Assembly (NCBI GenBank): GCA_029465975.1
Contig: CM055743.1
Span: forward strand, 18,824,630-18,888,629
DNA from: Dallia pectoralis
Lineage: Eukaryota; Chordata; Actinopteri; Esociformes; Umbridae
Direction of reading: 5' to 3'
DNA: 64,000 nt
Shown here: positions 48,150 to 62,138 of the stretch, piece by piece
Position numbering within the stretch: the stretch's first letter is position 1
Layout of the letters: each line of letters begins with the position of its first letter
Made by a program: the position numbers and the translations under genes
Notes under the pieces: model-generated
The model's database searches: none
What the model was told of the DNA's origin: nothing
The model's input: the letters and a program-made list of their open reading frames with translations, nothing else

Positions 48150-48358
48150 CTCTAAGGACGGAGAAATAGGGCTGAGCAACCAGGAAGGAAGCAAAGCTAC
48201 AGAACAAGGGTTGCTCTTTAACTTTCCCTAAATCCCCCTCCCCCTTGCTCCCTTCAGCTCAACCCTACCTTCACCCGGACCACAGCCCATTTCCCTAGAA
48301 CCCGCTCTGGCATTGAAAATATTCCTCCCTAGTCAACCATTGCCCCCCTAAATCTCTG

Positions 48359-51300
48359 ATGGATCAGAGGACTCAGGGGGGACCTTCCGCTCCTTCCCCC
48401 CTTCCCAACACTGCTCCGCCAGGGTTTCGAGAAAAGGAGGGAGCGGGTGGAAAGAAAGAAGGAGAGGAAGAGAAGGAACGAGAGGAATCCAAAACAAACT
48501 CGTCTTCGGTCGGGGGTGGAGGGCCGGGCTCCGGTGACCAGCAGCAGTCCCCCCAGTTCTCAGTCAAAGAAAGCAGCTACTCCGAGGGCAACGTCAAACT
48601 CAAGATCGGTGTGCAGGCCAAGCGCACAAAGAAGCCGCCCAAGATCCTGGAGAACTACGTGTGCCGGCCGGCCTTCCGGGCCACCGTGAGGCACAGTGGG
48701 CGTGGAGGCGGAAGGGGAAGCCGCGGAGGGACAGGCGAAGGGGGTAACCAAACCCAAAGCCCACCCCACGGCAAGGAGAGAGAGCAAAGTCCGGGCATGA
48801 ACCGACCCAACACGCTGTCTGAGTCTGTTGCTCCTCTTCCAGCTCCTCCTCTAGCGCCTGCTCCAGCTCCTGCTCCAGCTCCTGCTCCCGCTCCTGCTCC
48901 TTCCATCTTATCCACTTCAGTGAATGGGAGTACTGCCGATAAACGGGTAAGAATGGCAAGCATGTACTAGGCTAGGGTCTTGATTGAAAAACCGTTTACA
49001 TGTCAAACCAGTATTATAAACTAAGGAGACTAACAGGAATTGCACAAGACCGCTCTTGCTTTGGACTGTGCCAAAAAAGAGGGGAAAACAATATGGACTG
49101 CCAGTTCACACATATATGTTCATCTCCCAACTGTCTTTCACTGGTACGAATTCACAACTGATATTTCTTTTCTTCGTGTCTTTTTTTCTTCCCTGAATTC
49201 TGGCATTCCATTTTTTTCTCTATTTTTTCCTCCTGTTCCTGTGACTGTCTTCTTTCCCCACCACTTTCAACCCTCTCTAGTTTTCTATTCCTCCCATGGT
49301 CCCATTCTGTCCCCGATGAACTGTTATTGAGTTAATACTATTCTCCTTGCAAGCTGAACTAGGACGCTGTAATGCAGCAATAACCTGCAATATACACAAA
49401 GTTTTCTAATAATAACATTATTATTATCAAAATGATTTGTAACTTTCTTTTGTGAAACATGACCTGAGCATTGACGGAATGAACTTTATGTGAATAAGTA
49501 CGCCTTATCTTTCCAGAATTAATGGCCTAATACTATTTAAACATTTTTTTGTCATTGTGTATTCACAGGGTGCTTCAAAACCGGCCTGTAAGTCGGAGAA
49601 GTTGGAAGCAAAGTCAAAATCCGGCATGTCTACGGAGAGGCCGTTGAGTCTTCACCGACTTTCAACAGATGGCAAAACACACCACGCCACCATAAAGAAG
49701 ACAGCCAGTCCCCTAACGGAGACGCCAACCTCCTCGCCTTGCCGTAATGCGCCCCCATCGCAGGAATCGAGTATGGAAGGCACTACCAAACCTCATGTGT
49801 ACCCATACAGCAATGAGGGTCAACGAGAGAAGGACAGGGGTGTTCCTAGTTGGAGCTCTCCGACTGTCACTGAGAAACTCGCGCAACTCATAGCCACCTG
49901 CCCTCCTTCAAAGTCCACCAAGGTGAAGCCCCTCAAACCGGCAACCTCCCCCACTAGCCACATCAGTTCTAACTTCATGGCCCCCACCTCGAAGCAGCGA
50001 GACCGCGCTATGGCCAACAGGGCGACATATTCCAGAACAGTCCACCTTGCTCCACCCCTAGCAGTCTCGCGCCCTCCTGGCCGCCCGTACGGCTCACGGA
50101 ACAACAAAGACGGTATTGCTGAGAAGTCCTCCACCCCAACCGGGAAAGAGGAGGCAGACGGCAGCAACAGCAGTCGAAGCAGCAGCCCCACGCTAACCTA
50201 CTGCGGTGGCAACAGCCGCCTGGTAACTAATTCCAAGGACAGTGACAGTGACAAAAATGTCACGAAGCCACCACATTCACGCCTCACTCACTGCCCGCCA
50301 CTCCACTCCTCACCCTCTTCCTGTTCACCTACTCTTTTGTTAACCAGCTTTTCTTCAGTGCAGAGGACTGGGAGTGCTTCAAGTCACCAGGCCTCCCCTT
50401 CTGCTCAAGGACACCTTTCTATAGATAGAGAGCAAGGCAGAAACAGTCCTTCTCAGGCAAAAGAGAGGGAGAGCGGTGAAAGGGACAATGGTGATATAGA
50501 GAGTGGTGAGAGGGAGAGGGCTGACAGGACGAACAGTGAGAGGGAGCTGAGTGAGAGGGTGCTGAGTGAGAGGGAGCGCAGTGAGAGTGAGCGCAGTGCG
50601 AGGGAGCACAGTGAGAGGGAGCACAGTGCGAGGGAGCACAGTGAGAGGGAGCGCAGTGCGAGGGAGCGCAGTGAGAGGGAGCACAGTGAGAGGGAGCACA
50701 GTGACAGGGAGCGCCGTGACAGGGAGCGCCGTGACAGGGAGCGCCGTGACAGGGAGCGCAGTGACAGGGAGCGCCGTGACAGAGAGCGCCGTGACAGAGA
50801 GCGCCGTGACAGGGACCGCCGTGACAGGGAGCGCCGTGATAGGGTACGTGATCAAGACTGCTCCAGAGACATAGCCAAATACAACCCTCTATCCGTATTG
50901 GGCAAGCAGCAGGCCAAGGTCAAAGGAGGAAGTCAGTCACTCAGAAGTGAGAGAGGCACCAGCTTGAGCCCTAGTAAACAAAGTCCCAACAGGGACAGTC
51001 ATGGGAGCGGGTCTTCCAGTCCACTGGATTCTGGCAGACTGACCACGTCGCCTCCAGAGCCGGACTGCAACCGCTCACCCCCTTCACTCAGAGATGAGTC
51101 ACCGGGAGACGAGTCACCTGACTCTCCCCCAGAGCAAGACAACAAACCCCTCAAGAAGCGGCGAGGCAGAAAGCCCCGCTGGACAAAGATAGTGAACCGG
51201 ACACAGAGGATAGGTCAGGACAGCCCCTCTGACCAATGCAAAACCATCACACATTTATTGTCAGGCCTTGATACGCCCCCTCCCATACGCAGGCCTGTAG

Positions 51301-54300
51301 GACGGCCTCCTAACCCCAATAAAGTTGTATCTTCCACCGTGTCGCAACTTTTCCCTCAGCCACCCAGAAAAAGGGGACGCCCCAAATCAAAAATGCCCAG
51401 GCTTGACGCCCCGACTCGCGGACGTCCTCCTCACAAACTGGCCCCCTCCAAGGCTTTTTCGCTACTCAAGTCAAAAGAGGAGCAGGACCCCCCTGTTCTC
51501 CACCCAGAGGTTGACCTAAATCCTCCAAAACCTATGCCCAGGAAGCGGGGGCGACCCAAACGCCTGCCCCCGACCTTACCGCCAGAGGGTCAACCTCCAA
51601 CTCTTGCACCGGAAGCTGGGGATGGGAAACAGTTCGGGAACAAGGGCAACGGGCAACTCATTATGAAGACCATTATTGGCAAGATCAACAAGATGAAAAG
51701 TGTCAAACGCAAACGGTTCCTCAGCCAGATCCTACTTGGACCAAGGTCTGGGCCAGAGCAGGAGACACCCAGAGGATCGGCTAGTGCGGTGGTGGGCCAG
51801 GTAGCTGCTGCAACCCAGTCGTTATCCTCCCTGGCAGCTTCTTTTGGAGGGAAACTTGGGCCCCAGATCAATGTGAGCAAAAAGGGGACGATATACATGG
51901 GAAAAAGGAGGGGGCGAAAACCAAAACCGTTGGGCAACTCATCTGCAACGCCGTCCCCTGAGGGGGGTTTCCTGTCCCCGAGCACCACGTCGCCCCTCCA
52001 CCCCCATCACCAATCCCAGCAGCAACAGCACTCACTTCCATCCACAGGGGTGTTTCCCTCCCCCTCGCTCTCCCAGTCCAGCGGAGGCCTGAGCCCCATC
52101 AGCGATGGCAGCTTTGTTGATCCCGGGTCAGTGCACTTCCTGACCCATCCGCACTTCCATAGTCACTCCCACCACGGCCACCACTCGTTCACGTTCCCTC
52201 CCCCGACCTTTTCCGCTCCCTCACCTCGCACAATGGGCCCCCTAGGCTCCTCGGCGGCCGCGGCCTCTCAGAAGAAGTTGTACCGTGGCTACCATCACCA
52301 CCACCACCACCATTACAGGCAGCACTACCTCTACCGGAAGCCTTCTCCCCCCAGGCCCCTCCACCCAACCTCGCCCGCACCCTTAAGCGAGCTGAAGGAA
52401 GCCACCCCCTCCCCCGTCAGTGAGTCCCACAGTGATGAGACCATACCCAGCGACAGCGGCATTGGAACGGACAACAATAGCACTTCTGACCGAGGCGAGA
52501 AAACCGGAGGCGCCCTGGGAGGCGTGACAATTCCACCTGGGATTGCCAGTGGGCTTTTAATGCCTGGTGTGATGGGCTCAGGTGTAGCAGTGGGTGTTGG
52601 GCTCAGCCCGCGCGGTAGACGGAGACATTCTTCTTCGATGCTTCTGGAGCATCCGTCACCCTCCCCGCCACCGCTGGGGCCGAGGTCCTCAGCAGCACCG
52701 CGCAGGCCCCACCCGGCAGCCGCTCCGTCAGTGCTTGTGGGCCACAAAGAGAAGCACAAGCACAAATGCAAGCGCCGGAGCCACGGCTGCCCGAGCTATG
52801 ACAAGCTCAAGAGGCAGAAGCGCAAACGGAAGAAGAAGTACCTGCAGCTGCGCTCCCGGCGCCAGGACCCAGACTTCCTGGCCGAGCTGGATGAGATTGT
52901 GGTGAGGCTGAGTGAGGTCAGGATTGCCCACCGCACACCGGCGCTGAGACTAGGAAGTGGGCTGGGTATGCCCACTGGGGCTGCCGGGGCAGGCAGGGTG
53001 CCAGGGCCGGCTGGCAGGCCTGCCGGGGCCATGGGAGGCGCTGGGGGGCCCCCTCCGCATCACTACCTGCACAGAGACCTGCTCCCCACAATCTTCAGAA
53101 TCAATTTCAGCGGCTACTACTCACCCCACCCGTCGTACCCCTGCGACTCGCTGCACTATGTCCGTAAGCCGGACCTGAAAAAGAAGCGCGGACGTCCTCC
53201 CAAGCTGCGGGAATCCATGTCGGATGTACCTTTTGTTCACGGATTGGGATTTCCACTGTCCAGTGGCGGGTTCTACCACCCGTCCTATGGAGTCCCCTAC
53301 TCGTCCAGTTCCCTCGGGCTCGGCTACTATAGAGGGTACCCTCCGGCTAGTGCCTTGTACCCGCATCACCAGAACCCCCACCCGACCCCGTCTCACCACT
53401 CGCATCACTCCCCCTCCTTCCCCCCACCACCGCCACCCCCTTCCTATGTACACCACCACCACCCATCACACCTCCTGCTCAACCCCTCCAAGTTCCACAA
53501 GAAGAAACACAAGCTGCTCAGGCAGGAGTTCTTGGGCACGGGACGGTCCCCCGTACTTTACCCCCCCATGTCGTCTGAGCTGTCGTTTGGTTGGCACCAC
53601 AAGCATAAGCATCGACACAAACACAGAGAACGCTGCCCTGAAGAGGAAAATGAAGAGGGTGTAGGAGCAGGAATGTCAGAGAACCCGGGGTCGGGAAGAG
53701 GAGATCGTGGATCCAGCGCGTCCGCGATGGCTGATTCTCTGCAACGCTGCCGCTTCGGTAGAGACTCCTCAGCTACTGCTCCAAGCACCAACAAACAGGC
53801 CACTTCCACCTTGGCCAACTCGCCTTCCTCGTCATCCTCTTCATCTGCAGAGAGGTACAAGCGCAAGGATACACCCCTGTCCTGCCTGGGGCCCTCGCGC
53901 CTTTCCCTGGGCCACCACCCTGTTGAGTCCTGGTTTAGGACGGGCAACTCTGAGGCCGACTACACTAAGCTCTCCCGGAACCCAGCGGGGGACGGCCAGG
54001 GCCCTTTCACTGACGGGCAGGACGAGAACCGGGCAGCCTGCTCTGACAGCGAGGAGGACGAGGAGGATGATGATGAGCCCCAGACGCCCACAGACGAGAC
54101 TGAGTCTAATTCCCAGGACCCCCCACACCACACCAACCTGTTCGCCACTGCATTGACTCGCACTTCTTTAAGGGGAGGCCATGTCGGAAAAGGCCAGGCT
54201 CCGGAGAGCCTCAATTTCCCCCGGATGGAGCGGTCGTTAAGGAAGGAGAGCTCTACGTCAGCTGAGAGGAGAGAGATTGGTGAGTCACCGTGACGGGGCT

Positions 54301-57300
54301 TTCTGTTTATTTCAAGTGTGTGTTTCAGCCTACAGTGTGTGTCTTTCAGCCTACAGTATGTGTGTTTCAGCCTACAGTATGTGTGTTTCAGCCTACAGTA
54401 TGTGTGTTTCAGCCTACAGTAGGTGTGTTTCAGCCTATAGTATGTGTGTTTCAGCCTACAGTATGTGTGTTTCAGCCCACAGTATGTGTGTTTCAGCCTA
54501 CAGTATGTGTGTTTCAGCCTACAGTAGGTGTGTTTCAGCCTACAGCAGGTGTGTTTCAGCCTGCAGCAGGTGTGTTTCAGCCCACAGTATGTGTGTTTCA
54601 GCCTACAGTAGGTGTGTTTCAGCCTATAGTAGGTGTTTTTCAGCCTACAGTATGTGTGTTTCAGCCTACAGTAGGTGTGTTTCAGCCTACAGTAGGTGTG
54701 TTTCAGCCTATAGTATGTGTGTTTCAGCCTACAGTATGTGTGTTTCAGCCTACAGTATGTGTGTTTCAGCCTACAGTATGTGTGTTTCAGCCTACAGTAG
54801 GTGTGTTTCAGCCTACAGTAGGTGTGTTTCAGCCTACAGTAGGTGTGTTTCAGCCTACAGCAGGTGTGTTTCAGCCTGCAGCAGGTGTGTTTCAGCCTGC
54901 AGCAGGTGTGTTTCAGCCTACAGCAGGTGTGTTTCAGCCTACAGCAGGTGTGTTTTTAAGCCTACAGCAGGTGTGTTTCAGCCTACAGCAGGTGTGTTTC
55001 AGCCTACAGTATGTGTGTTTCAGCCTACAGTAGGTGTGTTTCAGCCTACAGTAGGTGTGTTTCAGCCTACAGTAGGTGTGTTTCAGCCTACAGCAGGTGT
55101 GTTTCAGCCTGCAGCAGGTGTGTTTCAGCCTGCAGCAGGTGTGTTTCAGCCTACAGCAGGTGTGTTTCAGCCTACAGCAGGTGTGTTTCAGCCTACAGCA
55201 GGTGTGTTTCAGCCTACAGCAGGTGTGTTTCAGCCTACACTAGGTGTGTTTCAGCCTACAGTAGGTGTGTTTCAGCCTACAGTAGGTGTGTTTCAGCCTA
55301 CAGCAGGTGTGTTTCAGCCTACAGCAGGTGTGTTTCAGCCTACAGCAGGTGTGTTTCACCATACAGCAGGTGTGTTTCAGCCTACAGCAGGTGTGTTTCA
55401 GCCTACAGCAGGTGTGTTTCAGCCTACAGCAGGTGTGTTTCAGTCTACAGCAGGTGTGTTTCAGCCTACAGCAGGTGTGTTTCAGCCTACAGCAGGTGTG
55501 TTTCAGCCTACAGCAGGTGTGTTTCAGCCTACAGCAGGTGTGTTTCAGCCTACAGTAGGTGTGTTTCAGCCTACAGTATGTGTGTTTCAGCCTACAGCAG
55601 GTGTGTTTCAGCCTACAGCAGGTGTGTTTCAGCCTGCAGCAGGTGTGTTTCAGCCTACAGCAGGTGTGTTTCAGCCTATAGCAGGTGTGTTTCAGCCTAC
55701 AGCAGGTGTGTTTCAGCCTACAGCAGGTGTGTTTCAGCCTACAGCAGGTGTGTTTCAGCCTACAGCAGGTGTGTTTCAGCCTACAGTATGTGTGTTTCAG
55801 CCTACAGTAGGTGTGTTTCAGCCTACAGTAGGTGTGTTTCAGCCTACAGTAGGTGTGTTTCAGCCTACAGCAGGTGTGTTTCAGCCTACAGCAGGTGTGT
55901 TTCAGCCTACAGCAGGTGTGTTTCAGCCTACAGCAGGTGTGTTTCAGCCTACAGCAGGTGTGTTTCAGCCTGCAGCAGGTGTGTTTCAGCCTGCAGCAGG
56001 TGTGTTTCAGCCTGCAGCAGGTGTGTTTCAGCCTACAGCAGGTGTGTTTCAGCCTACAGCAGGTGTGTTTCAGCCTACAGCAGGTGTGTTTCAGCCTACA
56101 GCAGGTGTGTTTCAGCCTACAGCAGGTGTGTTTCAGCCTACACTAGGTGTGTTTCAGCCTACAGCAGGTGTGTTTCAGCCTACAGCAGGTGTGTTTCAGC
56201 CTACAGCAGGTGTGTTTCAGGCTACAGCAGGTGTGTTTCAGCATACAGCAGGTGTGTTTCAGCCTACAGCAGGTGTGTTTCAGCCTACAGTAGGTGTGTT
56301 TCAGCCTACAGCAGGTGTGTCTGGTGGCCGAGTCTGCATTAACAGTTTCTTGCTAAATTAAAGCTCAAGACACTGCTAGTAGAGGCTGTATAATCAATGC
56401 ACGGCAGTCATTCTCATGCTTCTGACTGTTTGTATTGATGAAAAGTACTTTCACATGCCATGGGCTATACATAGCTCCAAATTGGTGCCAATAAATTTCA
56501 TTTGGTCCCAAATTTAGTCGGACATTTACAGAATTGTGCACCAAATTCACTTCCAAAACCAGGTCCGCTGCTAGTGCCTCAAATATTCAGCGGCGTGTGT
56601 TTTGATGGGATGTTGTCCGCTTGGCTTCATTGCTTGGCGAGCAAAGGCCTTGTTATGCACAGCTATTGTTAGCAGTATTGATTTCAGGGTCATGTTTCCA
56701 TGCAGTGAAAACTGGCCACAGAACATCATTGGGAAATGGCCTACTATTTCCCAGATTGTGCTCTTGACCTGAAGTTGTTCATTAAATTGGGAATTGTGTT
56801 TCATTGGGGAGCATTTGCTTCTGCTGCTCCATATTTGAAGTGTCCAATATATCTGTTAGTTGTTCCCAAGACAGAAACACACAATGCCTCCCCCTATATG
56901 TACATACACTGTATTGGCACAGACATTAGATGCCCCCAACCATTGATTAAGCACTGTGTTTGGCAGGGCGATAGTTCAGGATATGTTGGCACTGAGGCTG
57001 TTTATCTAAAAACCCGGAGTCAGATTTTCATGCTCCGGTGTCCAGTGTAAATAAAGTTAGGAATATTCTGCATGCCAAAGCTAACCAGTATGTGCTCTGT
57101 GGCGCACGTACAAAAGACTTCCCTTCATCAGGCTAGTTAGCAATTGCACATTTTTATTTTTAATGGCAACTTTCAAATACGATCAAATACATCTGACAGA
57201 AATTGATTAAAGGGCCATGCTGTCGGAATCTCGGTTGTCATTTTAGGCGTGGAAGATGTCCAGCCAGATGTTCTAACTCGATTAGAAGAGTCGTATTGTC

Positions 57301-57484
57301 ATTATATCTGAGCTGGATCTTTTGTTCAAGGTTATGTTTGGTTGGGCTGTTAGCCTAAAATCCCCTGTGTAAACACTACAACTGCTGTCAGTTAATATTG
57401 CTGAACAGGTAAGATTGAAGGTCTTTGGGTAATCCATCCGCTTCATCCACCTGTCTGGTTGCCGTTGACGGAGATAGCTGTTGA

Positions 57485-57570
<86 letters not shown>

Positions 57571-57595
57571 TGTGTCTGTGTGTCTGTGTGTCTGT

Positions 57596-57638
<43 letters not shown>

Positions 57639-60600
57639 GTCTGTGTGTATAAGGGGAGGTCGAGCGGGGTGGAATATCTCTGGTGAGGCAGGCAGGCAGC
57701 AAGTTGTACTTTGAACCCAGCTAGGGTAATCCAGGATTACAGCTCAATACGCTGGGTCATCCAGCAGTCACAGACAGCACTGTCATGGAGGTGGTTCTGT
57801 CATGGAGGTGGTTCTGTCATGGTGGTGGTTCTGTCATGGAGGTGGTTCTGTCATGGTGGTGGTTCTGTCATGGAGGTGGTTCTGTCATGGAGGTGGTTCT
57901 ATCATGGAGGTGGTTCTGTCATGGTGGTGGTTCTGTCATGGAGGTGGTTCTGTCATGGAGGTGGTTCTGTAGTAGGTGGCGGGGTGATCTGAGTTATCTG
58001 TCAAGATGTTTCACCCTATCTGTTCTTTTTATATTTCAAGTTTGTAGCTTTGCTTTTTATCGTTCAGGGTTACACTATTTTAAAGCGTGTTAATTCCACA
58101 ACGATGTTTAACATCAGGAGACATTTATTTTTTTGTGTTTAGGTTGTGCTTTGGTTGTGTTTAGGTTGTGTTTAGGTTGTGTTTTGGTTGTGTTGTGTTG
58201 ACAGGAAACCTTCACGAGCATAAAACACAGTCAGTACCTGCTGCAGACATACCTAAGGAATGGATCAATTGATCGAAGTTAATGATTAAAGATGGCTGAA
58301 AGGAGTTCATCATGTCACCATGGATCTTTTTCCTCTATTATCTTTGCTTTATGTGCAGGCAGTACGTCAGGGGTCCAGACCCGAGGCACCCACTTCCCTC
58401 CAGAGGACCACCTCAGACAGCAACCCCACCACTACCCTCCCTTGTTCCACTCCCATCCCGGCCATGACGGGGCCTCCCAGGGCCACGATGGTGGCTCCCA
58501 GCTGCTCCAGTCCCTACGAGCACAGCCCTCCAAACACAGCCTGTACCACGTCAACAAAATCCTTCGCGCCAAGAAGCTCCAGCGGCAGGCGAGGACTGGC
58601 AACAACGTGGTCAAGAAGAGGGGCCCTGGGCGTCCCCGGAAGCATCCCCTGCCGTCCCCTCCCCCCTCGCCGCCCCCGCCAACGGAACTGACCCAGAACA
58701 GGCACCGGGACCGGGGGACGGGAGGAGTGTCCGGGGGAGGAACGTGGGAGGGAGACACGGTGGCGGACGCGATCGAGTCTGTCATACAGGGCCAGCGCAG
58801 GAAGGGCCAGAAGAGGAAGCACTGGCAGACAAACGGGGACAATGAGGGGGAGGAGGGGGAGGGGGGTGATGATGATGATGAAGAAGAAGAGGAGGCTGAG
58901 GAGGGAGAGGTGGAGGAACGACCGTTGGACAGAGAGGAGAACCTGGGAGGTCTCGGGATGAGGTCCAGAGCCGGCGGAGGAAAAGAGTGGCTCAGTCAGG
59001 ACGAAGTCTCCCTCTGTCGCAGGTACAGCCAGTCTCAATGATCTAATGAATAATTAATTAATTGGATTCTAACTGTGCTTTCCCAGACACCCAAAGCGCT
59101 TTACATGTTAAGGGCCAAGTTCACCTCATTCAGCACCGCTTGTGATACACGGTGAGCGATTTGACCGGTTAGCTTGACATCAAACGTGACCTATGTGCTG
59201 GAAAGGTTAATAGATGTCTAGAAGTACCTTAGTCCTGTTCCTTGGTACTTAACCTGAGTGCACTGAAAGCTTGGTGGACCTATGCATCAAACTTGGCCTT
59301 TCTTAACTAAATGAAAAGACAGGCAGCGCCAGCCACCTCCCAGCCGTTTGCCATAACTGGCCAACCAATCACCTCACTCTGTCATATCAGTCTGACGTCT
59401 TGCCAATAAACAAGATTGTGTTTCTATGTTTTTGGCCGGATAGTTTTTTTTCCTGCCACTGTGACAGAATGAGCCCAGATTTAATTTATGGCAAACTGGA
59501 AGGTAATGCCTATTTTTATTTATTATTTCATTCGTTATTATTTATTTTTATGTTTATTACAACCAAGGAGAATGTCTTTGCTAACACATTACAGGTTCCT
59601 ACCCATTTGGTTTCCTCCAATTAGAGTCAGTCCTTGGAGTCATGTGACTCACTCTGATTTTACTCTGACGCTGGTGAAACATTTCCTCTGTAAGGTCACT
59701 CAGAGAATTCTGCGATCACTTGTAGACTGTGTGTTAAACTGCTCTGGGACCAGGTTATAGTAACACCAGAGGTGAACATGTGGAGCGCTGCGATCAGCTT
59801 ACTTTCCTCTGTAAGGTCACTCAGAGAATTCTGCGATCACTTGTAGACTGTGTGTTAAACTGCTCTGGGACCAGGTTATAGTAACACCAGAGGTCAACAT
59901 GTGGAGCGCTGCGATCAGCTTACTTTCCTCTGCAGTGCTAATCTTAGTTCTTAGGCCCAATCCGAATACTCCCCCTTACCCCTTACCCCTTCCCCTTAGT
60001 TTTGCGCGTTCGCGCGACACCAAGTGCTGTCCAAATACTCATTTTGATCAAGACGGAGGGCTATATACCCCTTGAAACCAAGATTTTCCGAGAGCTCACT
60101 TGAAACCAAGGGGTACCCAGAACACATTGCGAGACGTCAACAATGGCTGCTAGATCAGCAAAAGCGACCCATAAATTTAGTATTTTCGGATTAAATAGCA
60201 AATTTAAAAATTACGACACAATTGTTTTGTGATCTACTCAGTCCTGTACATATATATTTTTAACCATTTTAATAATTGAAGTTTTTTTTTTAAATCGCTA
60301 CTTTTTGACAGTTTTCAACGCCAAAGATACATTGCTAATTTGTCCCGTATTTCTCTGACTACCTTTACTCAATGCATGTTTGTCTACAGTTAACTCTTTT
60401 AGCAGATAATTCATATCAGTGCATAACATAACCTGTTGCGTTTGGAATAGCGATTAAAGTGCTTTACATACCGTCCCGAATCACACAGGGACGCCGGAGG
60501 AAACCCGGCAAATAATTCGCTTTCGGGCAGAAAATGAACAGAAGTTTCATGCTGTACAACCATAGACTGTATAAAGATTAGGTGTACAACATAATTTGGA

Positions 60601-62101
60601 TATGATACAGGACACTGGTGAGCACGTTTAATTTAAATAGTACTGTTATTTAACAATTGTATATGTTTTACAATGTTGTTCAATAAATACAGGTTTTTGA
60701 TTAAGGGTTTCTGAACATCGATCAATGACATTCAAAACAGTGATCACTGAAACAGATATGCAAAACACCATGCAGTGTGGATGAAAATATTTATTGAAAA
60801 CAGCCTTCAGTAGTAAGCATGCAGGTTTATTTATATAGCACGTGTGCTTTACAAAAACATTAAAAACAATAGTACACAGAAGAACATCTGCATCCATATG
60901 CACCGCCACCAAAGTAAACAAATAACTACTACATACATCGAACCATATGCGCAGTATAGACGTGTTGGGGATTATGGCACAGTATCTTGTTGGACCACCA
61001 GTCTGGAAAATAAAACAATTTTACACCATTAATGGCTGAGTTGGGAAAAATGTTTGCTACCTTGTTGGTTAGTTCCGTGAACTTTAAATACAATACGACA
61101 ATGTTGTTTGCAACCAATCGATACATACCATAAGTTAAACTACCAGCATTCGTAGGCGTCGTAGACCTCTTCTCGCTTGATTTCTGCGATTTGTTGCAGA
61201 CAATCGCAAAAACATAACTACTAAAATCCACGCAATCGACATACACACTTTTCCAGACTCTTTTTGCATCTCGGAAGTTTGAGATCAACATTTGTGTCGC
61301 CTCTGGTGACGTAGCAGCCAGCTAGCGACGATGTATGATGACGTAGCCAAAACCGAGTGGTGTCCCAATTCGTAGGGGAACGTAGCCCTTACCACTCGGT
61401 TTCGAGGGCCAAGGGGAAGGGGTAAATTAAGGGGTAGGGCTAAGGGGAAGGGGTAAGTGGGAGTATTCGGATTGGGCCTTAGCCACAGTGTATTTATGAG
61501 AATCTATCAAGCCAACCATCGTTATAAACTGATTCATGGTTCTATTTCAGTGATCTCGAGGGGAAACCAGATGACCCCTCCACACTGGAACGTCCGGGCA
61601 CCGCGGTCTCCATAGAACCCGTTCCACCAATGCCGATCACAAGCCAACGGGAGAAAAGAGCCGCCAGGCCGCCGAAGAAGAAGTTCCAAAAGGCGGGGCT
61701 GTTCTCCGATGTGTACAAGACGGCCGAGTGAGTACTGTAATGGAGACACAGAGACACGTGTCAAATCTGGATGTACTGTACGCTTACCAAAAGGTCAACC
61801 CGGGAATATTTAGGGCATGGAGGAGTATCTCACCCTCTCCCAGTTTTAATCTCCCCCTCTCCCCCCTTGTAGTCCTCGTAGTCAGCTCCTGCAGCTGAAG
61901 AAAGAGAAACTGGAGTACACGCCTGGGGAACACGAGTACGGACTTTTTCCTGCACCAATCCATGTTGGTGAGTGTCGTTACAGAAACACACGCGGGCGTA
62001 GGTGTCATTACACACAGAAACACACACACACACACCTAGACACACACACACACACATCTTACAGTTCTGTCGTTACAGAAACACACCCGGGCATAGGTGT
62101 C

Positions 62102-62138
<37 letters not shown>

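Larger units (their letters stand above)
54280..58358 (+). other. ash1l intron 3
   Basis: A 4-kb intron. The first half is the 21-bp array (54305-56320). The rest is AT-rich with a GT microsatellite (57487-57650) and a 17-bp repeat (57780-57970). The acceptor ttatgtgcag at 58358 joins with correct phase to exon 4. Confidence 0.8.
59023..61550 (+). other. ash1l intron 4
   Basis: This intron holds a 59090-59400 stretch with acccaaagcgctttacatgt, a fish short-element-like patch; a 121-bp direct duplication (59682-59923); and a complete inverted-repeat transposon (59954-61478). The acceptor tctatttcag at 61550 opens exon 5. Confidence 0.7.

Noticed and set aside
54277..56361. 694-codon plus-strand frame after the ash1l exon
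   Set aside because: It starts beside the ash1l donor and consists only of the 21-bp intronic repeat; a different frame from ash1l and no known domain.
57388..57714. Open frames in the GT/CA repeat (Thr-His or Cys-Val repeats)
   Set aside because: Dinucleotide microsatellite translated; no coding value.
58203..58277. Possible extra ash1l exon after gttgacag
   Set aside because: The frame entered from exon 3 reads a stop (aat tga) and the only internal donor leaves the wrong phase for exon 58359; direct joining of exon 3 to 58359 keeps phase.
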